DNA of 64,000 bases from Streptomyces stelliscabiei. GTDB taxonomy: Bacteria; Actinomycetota; Actinomycetes; Streptomycetales; Streptomycetaceae. The notes beneath the pieces were generated by a model. That model was given only the letters and a program-made list of their open reading frames with translations, did not search any database and was not told the DNA's origin. Shown here piece after piece: positions 51,127-58,894 of this stretch. The DNA lies in the NCBI RefSeq assembly GCF_014873495.1, contig NZ_JADBGF010000001.1:1364001-1428000 (forward strand), written 5' to 3'. The position numbers and the translations under genes are program-made. Positions within the stretch are counted from its first letter, which is position 1; the number at the start of each line of letters is the position of its first letter.

Positions 51127-52211
51127 CGTCGACGACCGTCCTGCGTACCGTCGCCCGCCCGGAGTTGCTGTCCCTCGTCGGGCGGACGCCCCTGGCGCGC
51201 ATCACCGCCGACCTGCCCGGCCCGCAGCCGGGGTTCTGGGCCAAGCTGGAAGGACTCGCCGCCGGCGGTATGAAGGCGCGGGCCGCCGTGTCCATGCTCC
51301 TGGGCGCCCGGGAGCGCGGTGCACTGCGGCCCGGCGCCCCCGTGGTGGAATCGACCTCCGGCACGCTGGGCATCGGGCTGGCCTTCGCCGGACAGGCGCT
51401 CGGCCATCCGGTCGTCCTGGTCGGCGACAGCGAACTGGAGCCGTCCATGCGGCAGTTGCTGCGCTCCCACGGCGTCCGGCTGGAGCTGGTGGACCGCCCG
51501 GCGGCCATCGGCGGCTGGCAGGCGGCCCGCCTCGCGCGGCTGCGGGAACTGCTCGCCGTACTGCCCGGGGCGTACTGGCCCGACCAGTACAACAACCCCG
51601 ACAACACCGCCGGATACGCCTCGCTCGCCGCCGAGATCGCCGTCCAGCTCGACCACGTGGACGTCCTGGTGTGCAGCGTCGGCACCGGCGGCCACAGCGC
51701 GGGCATCATCGGCCCGCTGCGGCGGCACTGGCCCGCGCTGCGCCTCGTCGGCGTCGACTCCACCGGCTCGACGATCTTCGGCCAGCCGGCCCGGCCGAGG
51801 CTGATGCGCGGCCTGGGCAGCAGCATCCACCCGCGCAACGTCGCCTACGACGCCTTCGACGAGGTGCACTGGGTCGGCCCGGCCGAGGCCGTCGACAGCT
51901 GCCGCCGCCTCGCGCGGGGCAGCTTCGTCAGCGGCGGCTGGAGCACCGGCGCGGTCGCGCTGGTCGCCGCCTGGGCGGCCCGCGTCCACCCGGGCGCCGT
52001 CGTCGCCACCGTCTTCCCGGACGGCCCGCACCGCTACCTCGGCAGCGTCTACGACGACGACTTCGCCACCGCCCACGGCATCGACCCGGCCTCCGCCGCC
52101 GTCCGCCCCGTCGAGATCCCGCATCCCGGCGCGGCCGAGGCCGTCGGCTGGGTCCGGTGCGGCAGGGTCCGCGACCCCCTTGAGGTCCCCCGTCCGGAGG
52201 AGAGACTGTGA
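51123..52211 (+). CDS. Cysteine-synthase-like fold-II PLP enzyme
   Basis: 362 residues. Fold-type-II features: FWAKLEGLAAGGMKARAAVSML with the presumed Schiff-base lysine at residue 51, the substrate loop ESTSGTLGIGLA, and the phosphate-binding loop SVGTGGHSAGII. The more common GSSKDR context of the lysine is changed to GGMKAR, so the substrate probably differs from O-acetylserine. SbnA in staphyloferrin B and related enzymes use this fold to form C-N bonds at C3 of serine derivatives. A similar beta-substitution making a diaminopropionate-type or iminodiacid unit is a reasonable inference. ATG 51123 overlaps the previous stop (ATGA). Confidence 0.85.
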   Translation: MTSTTVLRTVARPELLSLVGRTPLARITADLPGPQPGFWAKLEGLAAGGMKARAAVSMLLGARERGALRPGAPVVESTSGTLGIGLAFAGQALGHPVVLVGDSELEPSMRQLLRSHGVRLELVDRPAAIGGWQAARLARLRELLAVLPGAYWPDQYNNPDNTAGYASLAAEIAVQLDHVDVLVCSVGTGGHSAGIIGPLRRHWPALRLVGVDSTGSTIFGQPARPRLMRGLGSSIHPRNVAYDAFDEVHWVGPAEAVDSCRRLARGSFVSGGWSTGAVALVAAWAARVHPGAVVATVFPDGPHRYLGSVYDDDFATAHGIDPASAAVRPVEIPHPGAAEAVGWVRCGRVRDPLEVPRPEERL

Positions 52212-53323
52212 AGGTCACCCGGCGCACCGTGCGCCTCGCACTCGCCGAGCCGTTGCGCATCTCCCGCTCCACCATGTCCGCACGCGACGCGGTGTGGCTG
52301 ACCGTCGAGGACGACGACGGGCGGCACGGCCACGGCGAGGCCGTCACCAGCGTCTACCACGGCCTCGACGCCGACACCCTGGGACGGCTGTTCGCGGACG
52401 CCGCCGCCGGCCTCGGCCGCTTCCGCGATCCGGAGAGCGCGCTGGAGGCGCTGCGCGCCGGTGAGTGGGCCGCTCCCCCGGAGACCGCGCCGGCCGTGAC
52501 CGCCGCCGTCGGCGCCGCACTCCTCGATCTGGTCGGCAGGCGGGCGGACAGCCCCGTCCACCGTCTGCTGGGCGCCCCGTCCGCTCCGGTGGCCGCGACC
52601 GCCCGGACCATCGGCATCACCTCGCCGTCACGCGCCGGGGCCGCGGCACGCCGACTGGCCGCGAGCGGCTTCGAGATCGTCAAGGTGAAGGCCGGCGCCC
52701 CGGACCCGGAGGAGGACATCGAGCGCGTCCGGGCCGTCCGGACCGCCGCGCCCCGGGCCCGGCTGCTCCTGGACCCCAACGGCGCCTGGACGTCGGCACA
52801 GGCCGAGGCCCTGCTGCCGCGCTTCGCGGACCTCGGGGTGGAGGCCGTCGAACAGCCCCTCGTGCCCGGCGATCCGGAGGCGCTGGCCGCCCTCGCGGAG
52901 CGCTCGCCGCTGCCCGTCATCGCCGACGAGGACGCCGTGGGGCTCCAGGACGTGCGGCGGCTGGCGGGACGGGTGCACGGCGTCAACGTCAAGCTCGCCC
53001 AGTGCGGCGGCGTCCACGCGGCCCTGCGGATCGCCGAGGCGATCGAGGGCAGCGGCACCGAGCTGATGCTCGGCTGCCTCACCGCCAGCACCCTCGGTCT
53101 CGCCCCCGCCGTCCACCTCGCCGACCGGGCCCGCTGGGTGGACCTCGACGGACACCTCCTGCTCGCCGCCGACCCCTGGACCGGAATCGGCGGCACCGAC
53201 GGCTGCGTACGCACAACCGGCCTGCCGGGGCTGGGAGTTCGGCTTCGCGCCACCGACAAGGGCGCCGAAGCGGACGGACGACGCGACGGAACGGGGGAGA
53301 TACGCCGTGCAGACGTGGCATGA
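52208..53323 (+). CDS. Enolase-superfamily enzyme, dipeptide-epimerase-like
   Basis: 371 residues of the mandelate-racemase/muconate-lactonizing group. Catalytic KxK is in FEIVKVKAG. Metal ligands are seen in LLDPNGAW (Asp), AVEQPL (Glu) and IADEDAV (Asp), and the second catalytic lysine is in GVNVKLAQCGG. This pattern is that of L-Ala-D/L-Glu and related dipeptide epimerases. Its presence next to an ATP-grasp ligase suggests that it inverts a stereocentre in the ligated product. GTG 52208 overlaps the PLP gene stop (GTGA); the MFS gene overlaps its end by 17 bases. Confidence 0.88.
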   Translation: MKVTRRTVRLALAEPLRISRSTMSARDAVWLTVEDDDGRHGHGEAVTSVYHGLDADTLGRLFADAAAGLGRFRDPESALEALRAGEWAAPPETAPAVTAAVGAALLDLVGRRADSPVHRLLGAPSAPVAATARTIGITSPSRAGAAARRLAASGFEIVKVKAGAPDPEEDIERVRAVRTAAPRARLLLDPNGAWTSAQAEALLPRFADLGVEAVEQPLVPGDPEALAALAERSPLPVIADEDAVGLQDVRRLAGRVHGVNVKLAQCGGVHAALRIAEAIEGSGTELMLGCLTASTLGLAPAVHLADRARWVDLDGHLLLAADPWTGIGGTDGCVRTTGLPGLGVRLRATDKGAEADGRRDGTGEIRRADVA

Positions 53324-54566
53324 GATACGCCGCTTCCCCTTCGCCGTCCGACTCCTCCTGGTCAACCAGCTCGGCGTGAACATCGGCTTCTACCTCCTGA
53401 TCCCCTACCTCGCCACCCACCTCACCGAGAACCTGGGCATGTCGGCGGCCGTCGTCGGGATCGTCCTGGGGGTCCGCAACCTCAGCCAGCAGGGCCTGTT
53501 CCTCATCGGCGGCTCCGCCTCGGACCGGCTCGGCGCACGGGGTGTGATCATCGCCGGCTGTGCGCTGCGGACCGTCGGCTTCGCGCTGTTCGCCCTCGGT
53601 GACGGACTGCCCGTACTGCTCGCCGCCTCAGTGCTCAGCGGGCTCGCCGGGGCGCTGTTCAACCCTGCGGTGCGGACGTATCTGTCGCAGGAGTCCGGGA
53701 AGCGCAAGGCGGAGGCGTTCGCGCTGTTCAACGTCTTCGCGACGACGGGCGCCCTGATCGGGCCACTGCTGGGCAGCGCGCTGCTGCTCGTGGACTTCCG
53801 CACGTCCGCGCTGACCGCCGCCGGGATCTTCGCGGCCCTCACCGTCGCGCAGGCCCTCGTCCTGCCCGCGCGGAAGGTCGAGCCGAGCGGCGGCGGAGTC
53901 CTCGGGGACTGGCGGGAGGTGCTCGGCAACCGCGCCTTCCTGGCGTTCGCGCTCGCCATGGTCGGCATGTTCACCCTGGAGAACCAGCTGTACCTGCTGC
54001 TGCCCGCCGGGGCGCGGGAGGCCACCGGCTGGGACGGTGCGGCCGGGCTCGTCCTCCTCGTCGGCACGCTCGCCAACCTCGCGCTCCAGCTGCGCATCAC
54101 CCGATCGCTCACATCGCGCGGAGACAGGGCGCGTTGGATCGGTGTGGGACTCGTCGTGACGGGCCTGGCGTTCCTGCCGCCGGCCGTGGCGACCGGTCTC
54201 GGGGCCTCGGGACGGCTCGCCGCCGTGCCCGTCCTGCTCGCAGCGCTGCTCCTCCACCTCGGCCTCATGGTCGCCTCGCCGTTCGTGATGGAGCTGATCC
54301 CCCGCTTCGGACGCCCGGAACTGACCGGAACGTACTTCGGCGTCTTCTACGTCGTCTCCGGCATCGCCGCGGCCGTCGGCAACGCCGCCGTCGGGTGGGC
54401 CATGGACGCCGGCAGACACGGCGGCCACGCCTGGCTGCCCTGGGCGTGCTGCGCCGTGTTCGGTCTCGTCTCGGCGGCCGGCGTCGGTTGGCTGCACCGG
54501 CAGGGGGCCTTGCCCGCGCCCCCGGTCGCCGCCCCCGCTCCGGTCGGTGAGAGGAGCAGCGCATGA
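53307..54566 (+). CDS. MFS exporter of the metallophore-type operon
   Basis: 419 residues and about 12 membrane helices. GGSASDRLGARGVIIAG is the MFS motif A. Other helices are VRLLLVNQLGVNIGFYLLIPYLA at the start and MVASPFVMELIP, FGVFYVVSGIAAAVG near the end. In this context export of the newly made compound is the likely job, as CntE does for staphylopine. It starts at GTG 53307 inside the previous gene and overlaps the methyltransferase start by four bases (ATGA). Confidence 0.88.
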   Translation: MQTWHEIRRFPFAVRLLLVNQLGVNIGFYLLIPYLATHLTENLGMSAAVVGIVLGVRNLSQQGLFLIGGSASDRLGARGVIIAGCALRTVGFALFALGDGLPVLLAASVLSGLAGALFNPAVRTYLSQESGKRKAEAFALFNVFATTGALIGPLLGSALLLVDFRTSALTAAGIFAALTVAQALVLPARKVEPSGGGVLGDWREVLGNRAFLAFALAMVGMFTLENQLYLLLPAGAREATGWDGAAGLVLLVGTLANLALQLRITRSLTSRGDRARWIGVGLVVTGLAFLPPAVATGLGASGRLAAVPVLLAALLLHLGLMVASPFVMELIPRFGRPELTGTYFGVFYVVSGIAAAVGNAAVGWAMDAGRHGGHAWLPWACCAVFGLVSAAGVGWLHRQGALPAPPVAAPAPVGERSSA

Positions 54567-55354
54567 CGCACGCCAACCTCCTCACCGACAACCCCGAGCT
54601 GTACGAGGCCCGCTTCCCCGATCCCGGGCGGCTGGCCGGGCGCTGGGCCGAGGACTGTCTGCGGCGCCACGGGGCCGGGCCGCGCGTCCTGGACATGGGC
54701 TGTGGCACCGGGCGCGACGCGGCCCACCTGCACCACGCCGGCCGTAAGGTGACCGCGGCCGACCTGTCCGAGGCGATGCTCGCCCACGCCCGGGCCCGAC
54801 ACCCCGGGCCGGCGTACGTGCGGGCCGATCTGCGCGGCTTCGACCTGGGCCGGGCCGCCTTCGACGCGGTGGTGTGCCTGGACAGCTCGCTCCTGTACTG
54901 CCACACCGCCGACCAGCTCGACGGCTTCCTCTCCTCCTGCCGCCGGGCGCTGTCGGCCGGTGGACTGCTGGTCGCGGAGATGCGCAACGGCGCCTACTTC
55001 CTGGGCCGCACCGATCTGCTCGACACCCCGGCCGTCCACGCCTTCACCTGGCAGGGCACCGCCTACCGGTCCACCACCACCCTCACCGTGGACCGCACCG
55101 CCCAGCTGCTGTGCCGTACCCGCGTCTGGACTTCGGACGGCGGCGCTCCGCCGTCCGAACAGCGGTCCGCCTGGCGGCTGTTGTTCCCGCAGGAGCTGCG
55201 CCACGTCCTCGCCACGCACGGCTTCGAGGTGCTCGAACTGCACGACGGGCCGGGCCCGCGCACCGAACCACCGTGGCAGGACGGCCGGTTGCCCGGCAGC
55301 ACGGCGGACGCCGACCGGCTGCACGTCGTCGCCCGGCTCTCCGCCGCCCGCTGA
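54563..55354 (+). CDS. Class I SAM-dependent methyltransferase
   Basis: 263 residues. Motif I is RVLDMGCGTGRDAAHLH (about residue 41), then VTAADLSEAML (motif II acidic residue) and FDAVVCLDSSLLY (motif IV). The fold is the usual Methyltransf_25-like group. In the operon it could methylate the amino or carboxyl group of the product, changing metal affinity or preventing hydrolysis. Its target is not known. A 32-base gap follows, the largest in the operon, before the substrate-binding protein gene. Confidence 0.88.
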   Translation: MTHANLLTDNPELYEARFPDPGRLAGRWAEDCLRRHGAGPRVLDMGCGTGRDAAHLHHAGRKVTAADLSEAMLAHARARHPGPAYVRADLRGFDLGRAAFDAVVCLDSSLLYCHTADQLDGFLSSCRRALSAGGLLVAEMRNGAYFLGRTDLLDTPAVHAFTWQGTAYRSTTTLTVDRTAQLLCRTRVWTSDGGAPPSEQRSAWRLLFPQELRHVLATHGFEVLELHDGPGPRTEPPWQDGRLPGSTADADRLHVVARLSAAR

Positions 55355-55386
55355 CCCCTCCTCCCCCTCACACCCAAGGAACCCTC

Positions 55387-56982
55387 ATGCACGACGAACG
55401 CTTCCCCGGCCTGCGCCGACGCGGCTTCCTCGCCGCCACAGGAGCCGCGACAGGTGCCGTCGCACTCGGCGCGCTCGCCCTGACGGGATGCGGCGCCGGC
55501 GACGGTACGGACGCCGGGGCGGGCGGCGGTGACGGCAGACCGAAGCGCGGCGGGCGGCTGCGCGCCGCGTTCGCGGGCGGCGGCGCCGGTGAGACCCTCG
55601 ACCCGCACAGGGCCAACCTCTTCGCCGATGTCGCCAGAGCCAAGGCCCTGTTCGACAAGCTCGCCGACTACGGCGCCGACCTGTCGGCGCGGCCGCGCCT
55701 CGCGGTGAGGTGGGAGTCGAACAAGGCCCTGGACCGCTGGCGGGTCACCCTGCGCGAGGCAGCCTTCCACGACGGACGGCCGGTCACCGCGAAGGACGTG
55801 CTGTTCAGCTACCGCCGTATCGCCGATCCCGGGAAGGCGTTCCGCGCGAAGGCGTCCCTGGAGCCCATCGACCTCGACGCGAGCCGGGCGACCGGTGAAC
55901 GGGCCGTCGAGTTCGTGCTGAAGCGGCCGACCGCCGAATTCCCCAACGTGCTGGCGGCGTTCGGCGCGTACATCGTCCCCGAGAACACCGCCGACGCCGA
56001 CTTCGACCGGAAGCCGGTCGGCTCCGGCCCCTTCCGCTTCGTGTCCTTCGCCCCCGGCCGCTCGGCCGTCTTCCGCCGCCACGACGGCTACTGGGAGGGT
56101 GCCCCGCACCTCGACGAACTCGAATTCGTCGTCGCCAACGAGGAGTCGGCCCGGGTCAACGCGCTCCTGGGCGGCCAGGTCGAGTACGCCCACGAACTGA
56201 ACCCCGCCACCGCCCGCGCCCACGAGGGGAAGGGACAGATCGAGATCGTCCGGCTGCGCAACAGCGCCATGCAGGCGTTCTGCATGAAGACCGACCGGGC
56301 ACCGTTCGACGACAAACGGGTGCGGGAGGCGTTCTTCCTGATCGCCGACCGTCAGGAGCTCGTCGACGGCGCCCTGTCGGGCGCGGGCGTCGTCGGCAAC
56401 GACCTTTTCGGCAAGGGCTACGAGTACTACGCCGCCGGCCTCCCGCAGCGCGAGCAGGACCTCGACCGGGCCCGCGCACTGCTGAAGCGGGCCGGCGCCG
56501 AGAAGCTGAGGGTCACGCTGGACACCTCGGCCGTGGCCGCCGGATTCACCGAGGCGGCCGGCATCTTCCGCGACCAGGCCGCGAAGGCGGGCGTCACCGT
56601 CGACGTCAGGATGGGCAGCAAGGACTCGTACTGGAGCGACATCCTCGACTCCGGCACCCTCTCCTGCTACCGCTCCGGCGCCATGCCCATCGAGGCGCAC
56701 ATCTCGCAGCGGCTGCTCACCGACTCCACCACCAACGCCACCCACTGGCGCCACAAGGACTTCGACGCGCTGTACCGGCAGGCGCAGTCCACCCGGGACA
56801 GGACGGAGCGAACGGCGCTCTTCGAGCGGATGCAGCGCCGACTGTACGCCGAGGGCGGCTTCCTGATCTGGGGGTTCGCCGACTGGATCATCGGAACGGG
56901 CAGGACCGTCAAGGGGGTTGAGACCAAGGCCCCCGCCAACACCCTCGACTGGGCACGCTTCGACAGGGTGTGGCTGGCGTGA
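55387..56982 (+). CDS. ABC transporter substrate-binding lipoprotein, Nik/Dpp/Opp family
   Basis: 531 residues. The N-terminus RRRGFLAATGAATGAVALGALALTGCGAG has a twin-arginine motif and a lipobox (LTGC), so it is a Tat-exported lipoprotein on the outer membrane face. The mature part has SBP family-5 features: LDPHRANLFADVARAKALFDKL, WRVTLREAAFHDGRPVTAKDVLFSY, VGSGPFRFVSFAPGRSAVFRRHDGYWEG and an N-to-C domain swap later on. NikA and CntA of this family bind metal-chelator complexes; others bind peptides. AAGGAACCC precedes ATG 55387. It is followed by the two permeases and the fused ATPase, so the importer is complete. Confidence 0.92.
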   Translation: MHDERFPGLRRRGFLAATGAATGAVALGALALTGCGAGDGTDAGAGGGDGRPKRGGRLRAAFAGGGAGETLDPHRANLFADVARAKALFDKLADYGADLSARPRLAVRWESNKALDRWRVTLREAAFHDGRPVTAKDVLFSYRRIADPGKAFRAKASLEPIDLDASRATGERAVEFVLKRPTAEFPNVLAAFGAYIVPENTADADFDRKPVGSGPFRFVSFAPGRSAVFRRHDGYWEGAPHLDELEFVVANEESARVNALLGGQVEYAHELNPATARAHEGKGQIEIVRLRNSAMQAFCMKTDRAPFDDKRVREAFFLIADRQELVDGALSGAGVVGNDLFGKGYEYYAAGLPQREQDLDRARALLKRAGAEKLRVTLDTSAVAAGFTEAAGIFRDQAAKAGVTVDVRMGSKDSYWSDILDSGTLSCYRSGAMPIEAHISQRLLTDSTTNATHWRHKDFDALYRQAQSTRDRTERTALFERMQRRLYAEGGFLIWGFADWIIGTGRTVKGVETKAPANTLDWARFDRVWLA

Positions 56983-57998
56983 CGACGAGCGCCACGAAGG
57001 GGCGCGGGGAACCGCGCGACCAGCCACGACGGCGCAGCACCCGCCCGGCGCTCCCTCTCCCCTTCGTGGCCCGGCGCCTCCTGCTCGGCGCAGCCCAGAC
57101 CGTGGCCGTCGTGCTGCTGGTCTTCACGCTCACCGAGGCGTTGCCGGGCGACGCCTCGGTCGCCCTGGCCGGCGACCAGCCCGACCCGGCGCGCATCGCC
57201 GCCATCCGCGAGGCGATGCACCTGGACCGGCCGGTGCACGAGCGGCTGGCCGACTGGGCGCTCGGCCTGGTGCACGGCGACTTCGGTACCTCCCTCACCT
57301 CCGGCCGCCCGGTCGGCCGGTACATCGCCGACGGCTTCGGCCCGACCCTGCTGCTCGCCGCGCTCACCGTGGCTCTGCTCGTGCCGATCGGCTTCGGGCT
57401 GGGCGTGCTGGCCGCCCGGCACGAGGGCGGGCCCGTCGACCGGGTGGTCAGCTCCGTGACGCTCGCCGTGTACGCGGTCCCCGAGTTCGCCCTCGGAGTG
57501 CTGCTGGTGACGCTCTTCGCCCTGCGGCTGGACTGGCTGCCGCCGACCGCCGTCGGCTACGGCACCGACCTGCTCGGCCATCCGGCCGCGCTGGTCCTGC
57601 CCGTCCTCGTCCTGCTATCCCGGCCGGTCTGCTCCCTGGCCCGCCTGGTCCGCGCCGGCATGGTGGACGCCCTCGCCTCCCCGTTCGTCGCCCACGCCCG
57701 CCGGTACGGCGTCCCGGGCGCCCGGGTCCGCTACGCCCACGCCCTCCCCCATGCCCTCGCCCCCGCCGCCCAGCAACTCGCCCGTACGGTCGACTGGTTG
57801 CTGTGCGGTGTCATCGTCGTGGAGGCCCTCTACGTGATCCCCGGACTCGGCACCGTCCTCCTCAACGCCGTCGCCGAACGCGATGTCCCCGTCGTCCAGG
57901 GCCTCGCGGTGGTCTTCGGCGTCCTGACCGTCGTGCTCAACCTGGGCGCGGACGTGGTCGCCCGCCGGCTGGCCCCCCGGGCGGGGGTGGCGGCATGA
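56979..57998 (+). CDS. ABC permease, DppB/NikB type
   Basis: About 339 residues. After 25-28 mostly basic residues comes a membrane domain with six helices: LLLGAAQTVAVVLLVFTLTEALPGDAS (the usual opening of the B permease), LLLAALTVALLVPIGFG, VVSSVTLAVYAVPEFALGVLL and the EAA-like loop VAHARRYGVPGARVRYAHALPHAL, which contacts the ATPase. GTG 56979 overlaps the previous stop (GTGA). The first residues (KGRGEPRDQPRRR) are translated from an arm of the dispersed repeat at 56999-57025, an unusual source of coding sequence. The natural N-terminus may have been replaced or lengthened this way. Confidence 0.9.
   Translation: MTTSATKGRGEPRDQPRRRSTRPALPLPFVARRLLLGAAQTVAVVLLVFTLTEALPGDASVALAGDQPDPARIAAIREAMHLDRPVHERLADWALGLVHGDFGTSLTSGRPVGRYIADGFGPTLLLAALTVALLVPIGFGLGVLAARHEGGPVDRVVSSVTLAVYAVPEFALGVLLVTLFALRLDWLPPTAVGYGTDLLGHPAALVLPVLVLLSRPVCSLARLVRAGMVDALASPFVAHARRYGVPGARVRYAHALPHALAPAAQQLARTVDWLLCGVIVVEALYVIPGLGTVLLNAVAERDVPVVQGLAVVFGVLTVVLNLGADVVARRLAPRAGVAA
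56999..57025. repeat. Single arm of the dispersed inverted repeat inside a gene
   Basis: GGGGCGCGGGGAACCGCGCG and the following ACCAGCC match one arm of the elements at 12556-12733 and 18301-18506 with a single-base change. It is read as KGRGEPRDQP near the start of the permease. Confidence 0.8.
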
Positions 57999-58894
57999 CA
58001 CCGGGCACGGACCCCGGCACGGGCGTCGTCGCCCGCGCCCGGCGGCGTACGGGCCGGTTCGCGCTCGGCGTCGCGGTCATCGCCGTCCCTCTCGTGCTCG
58101 CCCTCCTGGGACCGGTGTTCGCGGGAGAGCCGGGGGCACGGGCCACGTCCTTCACGCTCGGCGGCGGACACCGGCTCGGCACGGACTTCGTGGGCCGGGA
58201 CGTGTGGCGGCAGGTGCTGCACGGAGGCCGGCCGGTCGTGCTGACCGCGCTCGGCGCCGGAGCGCTCGCCTATCTCGTCGCCCTGCCGGTCGGTCTGCTC
58301 GCGGCGCTGACGCACCGCCGCCGGCTGGAGGAGCTGCTGATGCGGCCCCTGGACGTCCTGATCGCCGTGCCGTCGCTGCTGCTGATCCTGCTGGTCGCGT
58401 CCGTGCTCACCCCCGGAGCCGTCGGCCTCGCGCTCCTCGTCGCGCTGGTCAACGTGCCGGACGCCGCCCGCCTCGTGCGCGCCGCCGCCACCGAGGCCGC
58501 CGCCCGGCCGGTCGTCGAGGCGCTCCGCCTCCAGGGCGAGACCTGGTGGCGTACCGCTGTCGGCTATGTGGGCCGCAGCATCCTGCGCACCCTCGGAGCC
58601 GACGCCGGCACCCGGCTCACCGGTGTTCTGTACCTGGTCGCCACGGCCGCGTTCCTCGGTGTCGGGGCGGCCCCGGACGCCGCCGACTGGGCGGTCATGG
58701 TCGACCGCAACCGTACGGGTCTGTTCGTGCAGCCGTGGGCCGTGGTCGTCCCCGCCCTGCTGATCGTCGCGCTGACCACGGGCACGAACCTCCTCGTCGA
58801 CGCGGCGCTGGAGAAGCCGGGTGGGCGCGCCGGGCGCCGTGAGCGCGCCCGGGTTCCGGCACCGGTTCACGTACGGAAGGAGCGACGGTCGTGA
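57995..58894 (+). CDS. ABC permease, DppC/NikC type
   Basis: 299 residues. Helices include FALGVAVIAVPLVLALLGPVFAG at the start; the typical LGTDFVGRDVWRQVLHGGR block precedes the transmembrane core (LTALGAGALAYLVALPVGLLAALTHRR). The EAA-like loop is near VRAAATEAAARPVVEALRLQGETWWRTAVGYVG. The C-terminal tail after VDAALEKPGG is basic. ATG 57995 overlaps the permease B stop (ATGA) and the ATPase gene overlaps its end (GTGA). Confidence 0.92.
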   Translation: MTPGTDPGTGVVARARRRTGRFALGVAVIAVPLVLALLGPVFAGEPGARATSFTLGGGHRLGTDFVGRDVWRQVLHGGRPVVLTALGAGALAYLVALPVGLLAALTHRRRLEELLMRPLDVLIAVPSLLLILLVASVLTPGAVGLALLVALVNVPDAARLVRAAATEAAARPVVEALRLQGETWWRTAVGYVGRSILRTLGADAGTRLTGVLYLVATAAFLGVGAAPDAADWAVMVDRNRTGLFVQPWAVVVPALLIVALTTGTNLLVDAALEKPGGRAGRRERARVPAPVHVRKERRS

